NCBI RefSeq assembly: GCF_001894745.1
Contig: NZ_BBYF01000003.1
Coordinates: 434,001-498,000 of the forward strand
Direction: 5' to 3'
Source of the DNA: Paenibacillus sp. NAIST15-1
Lineage (GTDB): Bacteria > Bacillota > Bacilli > Paenibacillales > Paenibacillaceae
DNA length: 64,000 nt
Below, piece by piece: positions 52,761 through 62,872 of the stretch. A program made the translations under genes and the position numbers. Numbering within the stretch: position 1 is the stretch's first letter; every line of letters begins with the position of its first letter. The notes under the pieces were generated by a model, which was given only the letters and a program-made list of their open reading frames with translations, had not been told where the DNA came from and ran no database searches.

Positions 52761-54095
52761 CTACTCAATCGGATGCACCTCTTCAGCACCTGCCAGCACC
52801 CGGGTCGGATCCTTCATTCTCGATGCAGCCAACTGCAATATACGCTTCGCAACCCCACTCTTCGCCATAAGCGGAATTCGTTCTACAAGACCTTCCGCGT
52901 CATAAATCGATACCTCATTGTTATCAGATCCAAATCCACCTTCTGATCGCGATACATCATTCGCAACGATGAGATCAAGCCGTTTGCGGCGCAGCTTATC
53001 TGCCGCGTATTGGTCAACATGCTCCGTCTCTGCGGCAAAGCCAACGAGGAATTGCTTCGACTTTTGGCGCCCAAGCTCTTCTAAAATATCCGGGTTCCGT
53101 TCCAACTCAATGATGAGACGTTCCCCAGTCTTTTTCAACTTTTGAGGTGCCCGTGCGACCGGGCGATAGTCAGCAACTGCTGCTGTCTTCACAACCAGAT
53201 CAATCTCTGGATAGCGGCTCATGACTTCCTCGTACATATCCTGTGTGGATTCCACGCGGACAATCGTTACCCCTTCTGGCGGGCATACTTGCGTTTGTCC
53301 TGCTACTACGACCACCTGAGCCCCCATATTTCGCGCCGCCTCTGCGATAGCAAATCCCATCTTGCCTGAGGAATCATTCGTTATATAGCGAACGGGGTCA
53401 ATGCGTTCAACAGTTCCACCTGCTGTGACAAGTACCGTTTTTCCATATAGAAGCAGTTCTTCTTGTGCAGCAGCTTCTGGCGGTACGCCAGAGCCATTCG
53501 CCTTGACGCTTGTCATCACATTGCTCGGCCCGAATCTCTCAGGCAGCTTGTTGGAAGCCATCCACTGTTTGAGCTGCTCGATGATATGCTCGGGCTCTGC
53601 CATTCTTCCCTTGCCTGTATAACCGCAGGCGAGGAGGCCCTCTTCTGGCTCTATGAAGTGGACTCCACGCTCGCGCAGCATCCCCATGTTATGCTGAACT
53701 GCAGGATGGACATACATATGTACATTCATCGCTGGCGCAACAATGACAGGAGCCGTCGTTGCAAGCAGCGTTGTCGTCAGCATATCATCCGCAAGCCCGT
53801 GTGCCATCTTCCCAATTACATTCGCTGTTGCAGGTGCTACCAGAATCAGATCAGCCCGATCCGCCAAGTCAATATGAGAGACGACAGATGCATCCCTCTC
53901 GTCAAACGTATCTGTATATACGAGATGACGAGATAGCGTTTGGAAAGTCAACTCGGTAATGAATTCCGTTGCCGATTTCGTCATAATGACGTGAACCTCT
54001 GCACCTTCCTGCTTCAGCTTGCTGCACAAGGCAGCAGCTTTATAAGCGGCAATGCCTCCAGTAACTCCGAGCACTATCGTTTTCCCTTGCAACAT
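52761..54095 (-). CDS. coaBC: CoaBC, phosphopantothenoylcysteine synthetase/decarboxylase
   Basis: A bifunctional enzyme for two steps of CoA synthesis. The flavin decarboxylase part is residues 1-180 (VTGGIAAYKAAAL, PAMNVHMY with the family Asn, CGYTGKGRM), and the synthetase part is 205-400 (VTAGGTVERIDPVRYITNDS). The ATG at 54095 has GGCGGGA upstream. A stretch of about 45 residues between the parts is longer than usual (VMTSVKANGSGVPPEAAAQ). Confidence 0.96.
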   Translation of the reverse strand: MLQGKTIVLGVTGGIAAYKAAALCSKLKQEGAEVHVIMTKSATEFITELTFQTLSRHLVYTDTFDERDASVVSHIDLADRADLILVAPATANVIGKMAHGLADDMLTTTLLATTAPVIVAPAMNVHMYVHPAVQHNMGMLRERGVHFIEPEEGLLACGYTGKGRMAEPEHIIEQLKQWMASNKLPERFGPSNVMTSVKANGSGVPPEAAAQEELLLYGKTVLVTAGGTVERIDPVRYITNDSSGKMGFAIAEAARNMGAQVVVVAGQTQVCPPEGVTIVRVESTQDMYEEVMSRYPEIDLVVKTAAVADYRPVARAPQKLKKTGERLIIELERNPDILEELGRQKSKQFLVGFAAETEHVDQYAADKLRRKRLDLIVANDVSRSEGGFGSDNNEVSIYDAEGLVERIPLMAKSGVAKRILQLAASRMKDPTRVLAGAEEVHPIE

Positions 54096-54260
54096 TGTAT
54101 CCCGCCTTTCCGTTCAGCCGACATGCCGAAATCCCCTTAGCCGCTAGCGATTCATGACCATACTGCATGGCGATTAATCGGCCCAATATGCCGCCGAACG
54201 TATCATTCTTTAGGAATTATTGCTATTACAGTACTTCCTTGTTCCTTCTTCTTGAAAAAA

Positions 54261-54282
54261 ATAACAACCTTGCGGTTGTTAT
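54261..54282 (-). terminator. Terminator between coaBC and rpoZ
   Basis: ATAACAACC and GGTTGTTAT form a perfect nine-pair stem; T-rich flanks on both strands. It marks the end of the gmk-rpoZ group on the minus strand. Confidence 0.85.
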
Positions 54283-54385
54283 CCTTTTTCAAACTTGTAT
54301 GAACTTCCGTCCTGCTATGCGCCACTGGTCAACTCGTGCCTCATTCTCTGACCAAGAGCCTTCCAGCTCGCATTTGCAGTTGTGT

Positions 54386-54604
54386 TTATTCACCTGGTTG
54401 AAGCTGACTGTGGTCTTGCTCTGTGTGAATGTAATCGCCATAAATTTCTTCCAAAGCCACGCCCACTTGTTTATGGGATTTTGGGTTTTTCAATTCCGTA
54501 CGACCGCCTTCACGCAATTGGCGCGCACGGCGTGAAGCTGCAACTACCAAAGAATATTTACTGTCAACCTTTTTCATCAATTCATCAATGGAAGGATAAA
54601 GCAT
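54386..54604 (-). CDS. rpoZ: RNA polymerase omega subunit
   Basis: The small subunit that helps assemble RNA polymerase. The 72 residues start [20 protein letters not shown] and hold the conserved AASRRARQL helix and [13 protein letters not shown]. The ATG follows AAGGAGTG. It lies 145 bases after gmk. Confidence 0.96.
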   Translation of the reverse strand: MLYPSIDELMKKVDSKYSLVVAASRRARQLREGGRTELKNPKSHKQVGVALEEIYGDYIHTEQDHSQLQPGE

Positions 54605-54711
54605 GGTTCAGCACTCCTTTTTTCGTATCCTCGCTTCTGACGCAGACGCCCAGCAGACAATATATGCCGTTTATCTACGTTGTAGAAGCCGCTCTCTTCT
54701 AACAACCGTGA

Positions 54712-54742
54712 CAAGGCACACTTCCAATGAAAGTGCGCCTTG
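54712..54742 (-). other. Stem-loop between gmk and rpoZ
   Basis: CAAGGCACACTT (54712-54723) pairs with AAAGTGCGCCTTG (54730-54742) with one mismatch. It lies just after the gmk stop on the minus strand, but no T-run follows, so it may be a processing signal or partial terminator. Confidence 0.5.
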
Positions 54743-54749
54743 CTGCAGC

Positions 54750-55328
54750 TTATTCTTGAAACCCAATCTTACAATGTTCGGCAATGATGATGCTCTCTAT
54801 ACGCTTGCACGCAAGATCAATCTCGTCGTTAACGACCGCGTAATCATAGTTCTCCATTAACGCAATCTCTTCAACGGCTACATTCATCCGGGAATCGATT
54901 ACGTGCTCCTGCTCTGTACCGCGACCACGAATGCGATCCTTCAGCTCGTCGAGCGACGGCGGGAGCAAGAAGATGAAAATTCCGTTCGGGAATTTCTCCT
55001 TTACCTTCATTGCACCCTGCACTTCGATTTCCAAAATAACATCACGGCCTTCAGTCAACTTCTGTTCAACGAAGTCACATGGTGTTCCGTAATAGTTACC
55101 TACGTATTCCGCATATTCAAGCAAACGATCTTCCTCGATCATCTGCATGAATTCCTCGCGTGATTTGAAGAAATAATTCACACCGTCTACTTCGCCGGCA
55201 CGCGGCTCGCGTGTCGTTGCAGACACGGAATAAGTAAGATCGTTGGTTTTCTTCAGTAAAGCTTTGCATACTGTGCCCTTACCGACGCCAGATGGGCCGG
55301 ACAGCACAATCAATAACCCCTTCTTCAT
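54750..55328 (-). CDS. gmk: Guanylate kinase
   Basis: It converts GMP to GDP with ATP. From ATG 55328 the protein has 192 residues: [21 protein letters not shown] with the P-loop, then [17 protein letters not shown] and the GMP-binding [23 protein letters not shown] stands in front of this ATG; an ATG at 55361 would lie within the end of remA. It begins 13 bases after the remA stop. Confidence 0.95.
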   Translation of the reverse strand: MKKGLLIVLSGPSGVGKGTVCKALLKKTNDLTYSVSATTREPRAGEVDGVNYFFKSREEFMQMIEEDRLLEYAEYVGNYYGTPCDFVEQKLTEGRDVILEIEVQGAMKVKEKFPNGIFIFLLPPSLDELKDRIRGRGTEQEHVIDSRMNVAVEEIALMENYDYAVVNDEIDLACKRIESIIIAEHCKIGFQE

Positions 55329-55341
55329 CTTCGTCTCCATC

Positions 55342-55602
55342 TTATTCGTCGTTGTCGTCATCCTTTGTAGATAGACGGTGAGCTACCGTTTCAGGCTGCA
55401 CAGCGGACAAAATGACATGGTCACTGTCCGTAATAATTACGGCACGCGTACGTCGGCCGTATGTAGCGTCAATCAGCATATGACGGTCTCGAGCCTCTTG
55501 AATGATTCGTTTAATTGGAGCCGATTCCGGGCTCACAATCGAAATGATCCGGTTGGCAGATACGATATTACCAAACCCGATATTGATTAGCTTAATCGCC
55601 AT
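55342..55602 (-). CDS. remA: Biofilm matrix regulator RemA
   Basis: RemA (DUF370) is a DNA-binding protein that activates matrix genes in B. subtilis. The 86 residues start [20 protein letters not shown] and contain [17 protein letters not shown] and the [12 protein letters not shown] segment. The ATG at 55602 follows GAGGGAGG; the frame upstream to 55635 is not used. The tail (about residues 76-86) is acidic. It sits between yicC and gmk as in B. subtilis. Confidence 0.95.
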   Translation of the reverse strand: MAIKLINIGFGNIVSANRIISIVSPESAPIKRIIQEARDRHMLIDATYGRRTRAVIITDSDHVILSAVQPETVAHRLSTKDDDNDE

Positions 55603-55638
55603 TACAGGTCCTCCCTCTACTTTCGAGCGCTCCACAAT

Positions 55639-56538
55639 TTATTCAATATTCGCTGCTTGTTCGCGAATTTTCTCCAGCTCCGCTTTCATTTCAACGACGC
55701 GGTTCGTTATTTCCAAATGATTCGCCTTGGAGCCGATGGTGTTCGTTTCGCGGTTCATTTCTTGTACAAGAAAATCAAGCTTGCGTCCTATCGCTTCATT
55801 ACTTTCGAGCAGTCGTCTGAACTGTTCGAAATGGCTCTTCAGCCGCGTCAGTTCTTCATCAATGTTGGAGCGTTCCGCAAACAGTGCCACTTCCAGTGCA
55901 AGCTTATGCTCGTCCATTGGAAAACTGGCATCCAACAGTTGTTCGATACGTTGATTCAGTTTCGCTCGATAATCGGTCACAACGACCGGAGCCCATTCTG
56001 TGAGTTCCGAATGGAGCAATTCCAACCGGCTCAGTCGTTCCGCCAAATCTCGGTTGAGGTGGCTGCCTTCCATGGCGCGCATCCTGCACAATCCATCCAT
56101 TGCTTCCAGCAATCCCGATTCAAGAGAAGCAGCAAGCTCCTCCTCCGACCAAGAGGTTAACTCTCTAACCGTGAACAAATCAGGAAGCGAGAGCAAGTCG
56201 GTAACCGACAAATCTCCCGCTACACCATACTCACTTTGAACTTTCGCAGAAGCTTGAAGATACGCTTCGAGCGTTTGCCGATTCAATTCCACAACCGACT
56301 TAACCTCGCCGTTCCGCTCCTTATTCATAAACACATCGATTCGGCCGCGACTAACCTTCTGCTGAACGATGCGCCGAAGACGATCCTCATAGCATGTCCA
56401 TTCTCTCGGCAAGCGAAGCACAGCTTCGCAGTAACGATGGTTAACAGACTTCGCTTCAATCGTTATCTTGTACCCGCCAATCTCGCGGGTAGACTGACCG
56501 TAACCAGTCATACTATAGACCACGGGCACCACATCCAT
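55639..56538 (-). CDS. yloC: YicC family endoribonuclease-like protein
   Basis: YicC proteins are linked to RNA decay; E. coli YicC has endoribonuclease activity. The 299 residues start near MTGYGQSTREIGGYK with the family block SVNHRYCEAVLRLPREW and end in the conserved EMNRETNTIGSKANHLEI. A GTG at codon 6 is an alternative start. It is read three kilobases before priA and directly before remA. Confidence 0.92.
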   Translation of the reverse strand: MDVVPVVYSMTGYGQSTREIGGYKITIEAKSVNHRYCEAVLRLPREWTCYEDRLRRIVQQKVSRGRIDVFMNKERNGEVKSVVELNRQTLEAYLQASAKVQSEYGVAGDLSVTDLLSLPDLFTVRELTSWSEEELAASLESGLLEAMDGLCRMRAMEGSHLNRDLAERLSRLELLHSELTEWAPVVVTDYRAKLNQRIEQLLDASFPMDEHKLALEVALFAERSNIDEELTRLKSHFEQFRRLLESNEAIGRKLDFLVQEMNRETNTIGSKANHLEITNRVVEMKAELEKIREQAANIE

Positions 56539-56555
56539 TACCCTATTTTAATTGA

Positions 56556-58472
56556 TTATGTCAGACGATACAAGGGGTCTGCCTGGCGTTCCGCTTTTTC
56601 CCATACATACTGGGTCAATTCGGCTGTCATTTCATAGAACATGAACGGCGTCATGAAGTAGATGCCCTTAAAATGGGTAAGCGCGACATCCAGCAGTTCC
56701 TTCGCGATGGCGACCCCTTCCTTGCGCCCAGCTTCCCCTTCTAATCCGCTCATTCTACTACGTACTTCATCGGACAGTTCGATACCGGGAACCTCATTGT
56801 GGAGATATTCAGCATTGCGTCCGCTCGCAAGCGGCATAATCCCGATAAAGACTGGTACATTAAGATGTTTCGTACCTTCTGCTATCCGTACAATTAACTC
56901 TTTATCATAGACGGGCTGCGTCATAATGTAATCCGCGCCGGCCTCGATTTTCCGTTCCAAACGCGCAATCGCTTTATCCAGATGCTTCACATTCGGATTG
57001 AATGCGCCGCCAACGACGAACTTCGCCTTCTGCTTGAGCGGCTTGCCTGAGAATGCGAGACCGCTATTCAACTGCTTAATCATCCGAATGATCTCGAAAG
57101 AGGTCATGTCGTATACCGAGCTCGAGTCAGGAAGATCACCGAATCGGGCTGGATCTCCCGTTACAGCGAGCACATGGTCAATGCCAAGTGCATGAAGGCC
57201 CATCATGTGGGACTGAGTTCCTATCAGATTGCGATCTCGGCATGCAATATGGACAAGCGGGCGAATGCCGACTTTATCAAGTGCCATGTAACCAAGAGCC
57301 AAGTTGCTCATTCTGGTAACGGCAAGCGAATTATCTGCCAACGTCAGGGCGTCAACCCCCGCCTCCTTCAATACCTGCGCACCCTTCATGAACTTCGATA
57401 CGTCCAGATCACGAGGCGGATCCAGCTCCACGATGACTGTATGACGGGATCGCACCATATCGACTATTGATTCCTCAGCATCGTGTCCATGATCACAGCC
57501 GTCGTAGCAAGCAGCACCGTCATGCCAAAGCATAGATTCTGATTCCTCTTCAATAATGATGCTTTCCACAGGCTGCACAGGGAGCTCAGGAACTTCCACG
57601 TCCCGAAGAGCTTCTACGATTGCCGCAACATGTTCAGGTGTCGTTCCGCAGCAGCCGCCGACAATCCGAGCACCCATCTGCACGAATTTAACCGCGCTTT
57701 GCGCCATATATTCTGCGGATGCAACGAAGTTGTAGCGTCCATCGACATAATCAGGCAGACCTGCATTTGGGAATGCAGACAACGGCAGGTCGATACGCCC
57801 TTGAACACCCTCTAGCGCACGCAGCACGCCATTCGGACCCATATGGCAGTTCAAGCCTACTACATCCGCTCCATCGTCACGCAAGACGCGGAATGCTTCC
57901 AGCAAGCTCTTGCCATCCTTCGTTCTCCGAGATTCCTCCACGGCGAATTGACAGATTACAGGAACATCTTGATCCAGTTCACGCACCACTTGCAAGGCAA
58001 GACGCATTTCTTCCAGATCGTAGAAGGTCTCAAACATAATGCCGTCAACGCCTTCTTCCAGCATGGCCGACATCTGTTCATGATAATCTCGAATGACTTG
58101 GTTGGTATGAACATTCTCACGTTTACCTGCTCGAATAGAACCAAGCGCACCTATCACATAAGCTTGATTTCCTGCTGCTTCACGGGCAAGGCGGACAGCC
58201 GCTCTATTAATATCCTTAACGAGATGCTCTTTGCCATGTCTGTAGAGCTTCTCCCGATTCGCAGTGAATGTATTCGTCTCTAGCAGGCCCGCACCTGCAT
58301 CCACATACTGCTTATGGATATTGCGGATCACCTCTGGATCGGTAACATTCAGTATTTCATACGAGATACCAACAGGATACCCAAGTTGATACAAATACGT
58401 CCCCATTGCACCATCGCCAATTATGATTTGCTCGTGCAGTGCTTCCCGAAAGTTCTTCATCCTGTCTCGCAC
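56556..58472 (-). CDS. yitJ: Homocysteine S-methyltransferase/methylene-THF reductase fusion
   Basis: A bifunctional protein as in B. subtilis YitJ. The N-terminal domain (about 1-290) has GDGAMGTYL and the zinc cysteines of the methyltransferase (GLNCHMGPNG and GGCCGTTPEH). After a linker with a Cys/His-rich stretch (CYDGCDHGHD) the MTHFR domain (about 335-615) begins VIVELDPPRDLD. The start GTG 58472 has GGGAG six bases upstream. No S-box riboswitch was found in the leader, although yitJ in B. subtilis has one. It supplies 5-methyl-THF and methionine. Confidence 0.93.
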   Translation of the reverse strand: MRDRMKNFREALHEQIIIGDGAMGTYLYQLGYPVGISYEILNVTDPEVIRNIHKQYVDAGAGLLETNTFTANREKLYRHGKEHLVKDINRAAVRLAREAAGNQAYVIGALGSIRAGKRENVHTNQVIRDYHEQMSAMLEEGVDGIMFETFYDLEEMRLALQVVRELDQDVPVICQFAVEESRRTKDGKSLLEAFRVLRDDGADVVGLNCHMGPNGVLRALEGVQGRIDLPLSAFPNAGLPDYVDGRYNFVASAEYMAQSAVKFVQMGARIVGGCCGTTPEHVAAIVEALRDVEVPELPVQPVESIIIEEESESMLWHDGAACYDGCDHGHDAEESIVDMVRSRHTVIVELDPPRDLDVSKFMKGAQVLKEAGVDALTLADNSLAVTRMSNLALGYMALDKVGIRPLVHIACRDRNLIGTQSHMMGLHALGIDHVLAVTGDPARFGDLPDSSSVYDMTSFEIIRMIKQLNSGLAFSGKPLKQKAKFVVGGAFNPNVKHLDKAIARLERKIEAGADYIMTQPVYDKELIVRIAEGTKHLNVPVFIGIMPLASGRNAEYLHNEVPGIELSDEVRSRMSGLEGEAGRKEGVAIAKELLDVALTHFKGIYFMTPFMFYEMTAELTQYVWEKAERQADPLYRLT

Positions 58473-58649
58473 CCCAATCTCCCATCGTTGGTGAATCCTC
58501 TGTATATAGTAGTAACTTGCTTAGTAAACATTCTATCAAGAAACCGCGGTTCATCAAGTAAAATCGCCCATTTTGTTCGTCTTTTTTTGAAAAACTCATA
58601 GAATTTCCACCAAAATACTGTGTTATACGTACATCACAGCATAAAAAAG

Positions 58650-58680
58650 AGGCCCGCTGCATCGACTACAGCTGACCCCT
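58650..58680 (-). terminator. Imperfect terminator after dapF
   Basis: An imperfect stem with CAGC/GCTG and GGCC/ACCCCT ends stands after the dapF stop, followed by TTTTTTATG on the minus strand. Pairing is weaker than in the other terminators. Confidence 0.5.
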
Positions 58681-58713
58681 CATGTTCATATCTCATCATG
58701 TTTATTAAGTTCC

Positions 58714-59544
58714 TTACTCCCATACACCATCAAATACAAATGTTGCAGGCCCTGTCATGTAGACATGATTATCCCCCGCATTCCATTCAATAAATAAGTC
58801 TCCTCCTGCAAGCGATACGGTTGCCGCTCTGTCCGTCAACCCATTAAGCACACTCGATACGAGCGTCGCGCAAGCGCCTGTTCCACATGCAAGAGTAGCC
58901 CCTGCTCCCCGCTCCCATACTCGCATCGTGACATGATCGCGTGTATGAATAGAGACAAACTCTACATTGATGTTCCGCGGAAAATAAGAGTGACTCTCCA
59001 ACAGCGGCCCCCATCCATGGATATCGAACGTTGCTGCATCATCCACATAGATGACACAATGTGGATTACCCATAGATACTGCCGTAAACGTAAATGCGTG
59101 GCCGCCTGCTTCAATCGGCTGGTCAATGACAGCAGGCTTATCAAATACCGTCGGTACCTGCAGCCCTTCAAGCACTGGCTCTCCCATATCTACACGCACG
59201 GCATGGACGCATCCGTCCTCACGAATGATCTGAACATGCTGCACACCAGCCTGAGTCTCGATCGTAAGCTCATCTCGCTTCACATATCCATGCTCCACGA
59301 CATAGGTCGAGACACATCGAATCGCATTACCGCACTGTTCAGCTTCTGACCCATCCGAATTAATAATTCGCATTCTCACATCAGCAGATTCAGAAGGCAA
59401 TATATATACAAGACCGTCAGCACCAATACCGAAATGGCGATTACAGACTGCAACCGCCAACTCAGATACGTTAGCTGGAAGCTCCTGCTCTCCATGAACA
59501 ATAACGAAGTCATTGCCGAGTCCATGCATCTTTGTAAATTCCAT
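58714..59544 (-). CDS. dapF: Diaminopimelate epimerase
   Basis: It makes meso-diaminopimelate for lysine and cell wall. The 276 residues start MEFTKMHGLGNDFVI, the family signature. The two catalytic cysteines are in AEQCGNAIRCV and GAGATLACGTGACA. The ATG at 59544 follows AAAGGTTG; 59568 would add residues without a site. It sits between the P-type ATPase and yitJ, a place not used in B. subtilis. Confidence 0.96.
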   Translation of the reverse strand: MEFTKMHGLGNDFVIVHGEQELPANVSELAVAVCNRHFGIGADGLVYILPSESADVRMRIINSDGSEAEQCGNAIRCVSTYVVEHGYVKRDELTIETQAGVQHVQIIREDGCVHAVRVDMGEPVLEGLQVPTVFDKPAVIDQPIEAGGHAFTFTAVSMGNPHCVIYVDDAATFDIHGWGPLLESHSYFPRNINVEFVSIHTRDHVTMRVWERGAGATLACGTGACATLVSSVLNGLTDRAATVSLAGGDLFIEWNAGDNHVYMTGPATFVFDGVWE

Positions 59545-59707
59545 CGCAATCAACCTTTCATACGGCAAACTAAGTTTGCATTATTGACCACATTTTAGTC
59601 ATTCATAACAACTCAAAGTTTACCGAATCAAGGCTTATTAATCTATAAACCTAGTGGAGTAATATTTGCACTTTTTGCATAAATACATTCTTCAACATTT
59701 ACCAACT

Positions 59708-62542
59708 TCAAGCCGCTCTTCGATTGGAGGTATAGGCGGGATTCGCCCCACTTGGCCGTCCCGACTTCTTGCCAGTCAGGACTGATCCGATCCCCATCAA
59801 GAAGGTTGGAATGCCAGCCATAACAAATGTAATCGCCCAATCTCTGAAGTTGAGCGGAACCGTCTTGAATATTGGCTGCAACGACTCGATATAGAGCACA
59901 CCAAGCAGAAGCACAACCGAGGAGGCAACTGCCAGCACCAAGTAGCGGTTCTGGAAGAAATTCCGATGGAAAATCGAACGAGAGCTTCGGCAATCAAACA
60001 CATGGATAAGCTGGGCTAGTACGAGTGTCGCAAATGCAACGGATTGAGCCTTCGTAAGCTGTGCAGCACTGTCTGGATCCGTACTCCATGTAAGCCAAAA
60101 TGCGATTAACGTACATACCCCAATCAAGATGCCTCGGCTAATAATTTTCCAACCCAATCTCCGTGAGAAGATACTTTCCTTTGCAGACCTCGGCCGATGC
60201 TCCATTAAATCCTTCTCAGGCTGATCGACGCCGAGCGCCATTGCAGGCAGCCCGTCAGTCACCAGATTCACCCATAAAATTTGTATCGGTACAAGCGGCA
60301 AGGGAAGTCCTAGTATCATGGCAAGGAACATGACTAATATTTCCCCTACGTTCGAAGCTAGTAAGTATCGTATAAATTTGCGAATATTCTCGTAAATGCC
60401 GCGTCCTTCCTCAATAGCCGCTACGATCGTTGCAAAATTATCATCGCTCAGGATGAGCGATGAGGCTTCTTTGGTTACATCGGTACCTGTTTTCCCCATC
60501 GCAATGCCGATATCTGCAGCCTTAATGGCAGGAGCATCATTAACACCGTCCCCTGTCATCGCCACAACATGACCCTTGCGCTGTAATGCCTTAACGATTC
60601 TTAGCTTATGCTCTGGCGAAACCCTCGCATATACATAAGCATTGTCCACGACCTTATCCAGTGCATCATCATCCATCATAGCAAGCTGCACTCCGCTCAT
60701 CGTTAATCCGCCGCGCGGGATGATGCCGAGCTGATTGGCGATCGCTTCTGCAGTCAATTGATGATCACCCGTAATCATTACCGTCTTAATTCCAGCACGT
60801 CTGCAGATAGCAATGGCTTCTCTTGCCTCGCGGCGCGGCGGATCAATCATACCCGCTAATCCTGCGAACACGAGCTGGGATTCCACTGCAGATTCATTCT
60901 CCGCATCTTCACTGGGTTTCATTTCACGATAGGCAAGCCCCAGTACACGGAGCGCCTGCTTCGCCATAGCTTCGTTCGCTGCTAATGCCTTCTGCTTCAA
61001 TGTCGCCGTGAATGGAACGACCTTGCCATCCCACAGTGCATAGCTGCACCGTTCCAGCAGCACATCAGGCGCACCCTTCACCAAAGCGAGACGACCACCC
61101 TGATGCTTCACAATGACAGACATCCGCTTGCGATCCGAGTCAAAGGAAATTTCTCCAACGCGTTCATACACGGCGGACAATGACTGCGGCGTCATCCCTA
61201 ACTTCGCAGCCAGTACAACCAGTGCTCCTTCTGTTGGATCACCTTTAATGTCCCAGATCGGCCTCAGCTCTTCCACTTCTTTGCCCGCAGCTTGCTTACC
61301 GTTCTTCCCTTTTTTACGTTCAGACGGAGCGGCTTGTTGTTCGGTCGGATAAGATTCGATAAGGGTGGCATTATTGCACAATGCACTGATCTGCAGCACT
61401 CGGCGCAGAGACTGATCGTGCTTCAAATCCAACTGCTTGCCTAGTTCTGTAATTTGTCCAGTCGGCTCAAATCCTTCCCCGCTAACTTCAAGTGAACGAC
61501 CACCTGTCCATATGCGGGTTACCGTCATCTTATTCTGCGTAAGTGTTCCTGTTTTGTCCGAGCATATGACAGAGGCGCACCCTAACGTCTCCACTGACGG
61601 CAACTTGCGAACGATAGCCTTGCGCTTAATCATGCGCTGAACCCCTAGGGCCAGCGCAATCGTAACGATCGCTGGCAATCCTTCGGGAATTGCAGCAACG
61701 GCCAAGCTGACACCCGCCAAAAACATCGTCATCGCGGGTTGTCCATGCATAATACCAGCAGCCACAACCACTACCGTCACCAGAAGTGCGACGATAATTA
61801 GAATTTTGCCTAGTTGCTCAAGCCGATGCTGCAGCGGAGTATCCATCGATTCGGTGTTTTCGATTAGATCGGCGATTTTCCCCATCTCGGTGTCCATACC
61901 TGTTCGGATAACAACGCCTTTGCCGGAGCCGCGGGTAACCATCGTGCCCATGAATCCGATATTTTTCATATCTCCTAATGGGATATCTTCCTTATCTATC
62001 GGCTTGGCATGCTTGCCAACAGGTACCGACTCTCCGGTCAAGGCAGATTCCTCAGCATACAAGCTGTTCGTCTCAAACCAACGGATGTCGGCAGGCACAC
62101 GATCTCCGCTCTCCAGAAGCACGATGTCCCCGGGTACAAGCTCACTCGCGGGCACACTGCGCACTTGCTTGTTGCGAAGCACATTGGCCGTAGGCGCAGA
62201 CATCTGCTTTAATGCATGAAGCGATCGTTCCGCTCGAAACTCTTGAATGAATCCGAGTACAGCATTCAGTGAAATAATCGCAATAATCGTTATGGCATCA
62301 AGATACTCTCCGAGTATCCCAGATACGAGCGTAGCACCGGCAAGAACCAGTACCATGAAATCTTTAAATTGGTTTAAAAACAAGGTGATCGGCGAGATGC
62401 GCGCTCCTTCAGACAGCTCATTATGCCCGAAACGCGTTTGGCGAGACGCCGCTTCTTCATCAGAGAGCCCTTCTTCCCTGTGGACTCCCAGCGCTTGAAG
62501 CAATTGCTCCGAAGATGCCTGGTGCCACTTCATTTGATCCAT
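59708..62542 (-). CDS. yloB: Calcium-transporting P-type ATPase, SERCA type (YloB)
   Basis: A membrane calcium pump. The 944 residues have ten membrane segments, the TGES loop (EESALTGESVPVGK), PEGLPAIVTIALALG with the ion site, the phosphorylation motif DKTGTLTQNKM, and TGDGVNDAPAIKAADIG. Asn, Asp and Glu of the calcium sites are in the membrane parts NLVTDGLPAMALG. The start MDQMKWHQASSEQL is typical. It is read away from rqcH, and a 23-bp dyad lies between them. Confidence 0.95.
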   Translation of the reverse strand: MDQMKWHQASSEQLLQALGVHREEGLSDEEAASRQTRFGHNELSEGARISPITLFLNQFKDFMVLVLAGATLVSGILGEYLDAITIIAIISLNAVLGFIQEFRAERSLHALKQMSAPTANVLRNKQVRSVPASELVPGDIVLLESGDRVPADIRWFETNSLYAEESALTGESVPVGKHAKPIDKEDIPLGDMKNIGFMGTMVTRGSGKGVVIRTGMDTEMGKIADLIENTESMDTPLQHRLEQLGKILIIVALLVTVVVVAAGIMHGQPAMTMFLAGVSLAVAAIPEGLPAIVTIALALGVQRMIKRKAIVRKLPSVETLGCASVICSDKTGTLTQNKMTVTRIWTGGRSLEVSGEGFEPTGQITELGKQLDLKHDQSLRRVLQISALCNNATLIESYPTEQQAAPSERKKGKNGKQAAGKEVEELRPIWDIKGDPTEGALVVLAAKLGMTPQSLSAVYERVGEISFDSDRKRMSVIVKHQGGRLALVKGAPDVLLERCSYALWDGKVVPFTATLKQKALAANEAMAKQALRVLGLAYREMKPSEDAENESAVESQLVFAGLAGMIDPPRREAREAIAICRRAGIKTVMITGDHQLTAEAIANQLGIIPRGGLTMSGVQLAMMDDDALDKVVDNAYVYARVSPEHKLRIVKALQRKGHVVAMTGDGVNDAPAIKAADIGIAMGKTGTDVTKEASSLILSDDNFATIVAAIEEGRGIYENIRKFIRYLLASNVGEILVMFLAMILGLPLPLVPIQILWVNLVTDGLPAMALGVDQPEKDLMEHRPRSAKESIFSRRLGWKIISRGILIGVCTLIAFWLTWSTDPDSAAQLTKAQSVAFATLVLAQLIHVFDCRSSRSIFHRNFFQNRYLVLAVASSVVLLLGVLYIESLQPIFKTVPLNFRDWAITFVMAGIPTFLMGIGSVLTGKKSGRPSGANPAYTSNRRAA

Positions 62543-62708
62543 GGTTCGTACCCCTTTCCATTCCCGTTATTGTTCCGTATGATAGCCTTGCAAAAGTGTC
62601 CAAGCAGACAGCCTCTACGCTATAGGTATTCGGACGAGTCCAAAAATATCCCAACGATCCAAGAGACACTTAAGTTTTCATTAAAAATATGGCATGATAG
62701 GAGATACA

Positions 62709-62731
62709 GCATATTGACGTCCGTCATATGC
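62709..62731. promoter_or_regulatory. Dyad between yloB and rqcH
   Basis: GCATATTGACG and CGTCATATGC form an inverted repeat with two central bases and one bulged T. It lies in the 330-base gap between two divergent start codons, where an operator would be expected. No regulator is known for it. The rest of 62543-62872 shows nothing else. Confidence 0.4.
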
Positions 62732-62872
62732 GCTTTTGTTCACAAATGAAGGATGATCAGTTCCCGCTACTAGAACGAAGCACGGTATATGTAGAGCATA
62801 TGCTCAGATATACCGCTTGCTGCGGCAGGCTTGCCGAGGAATTGAATTTCGATAGACAGGAGTTAGTTCATA

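Noticed and set aside
58480..58640. S-box riboswitch before yitJ
   Set aside because: The conserved S-box blocks were not found on reading the leader.
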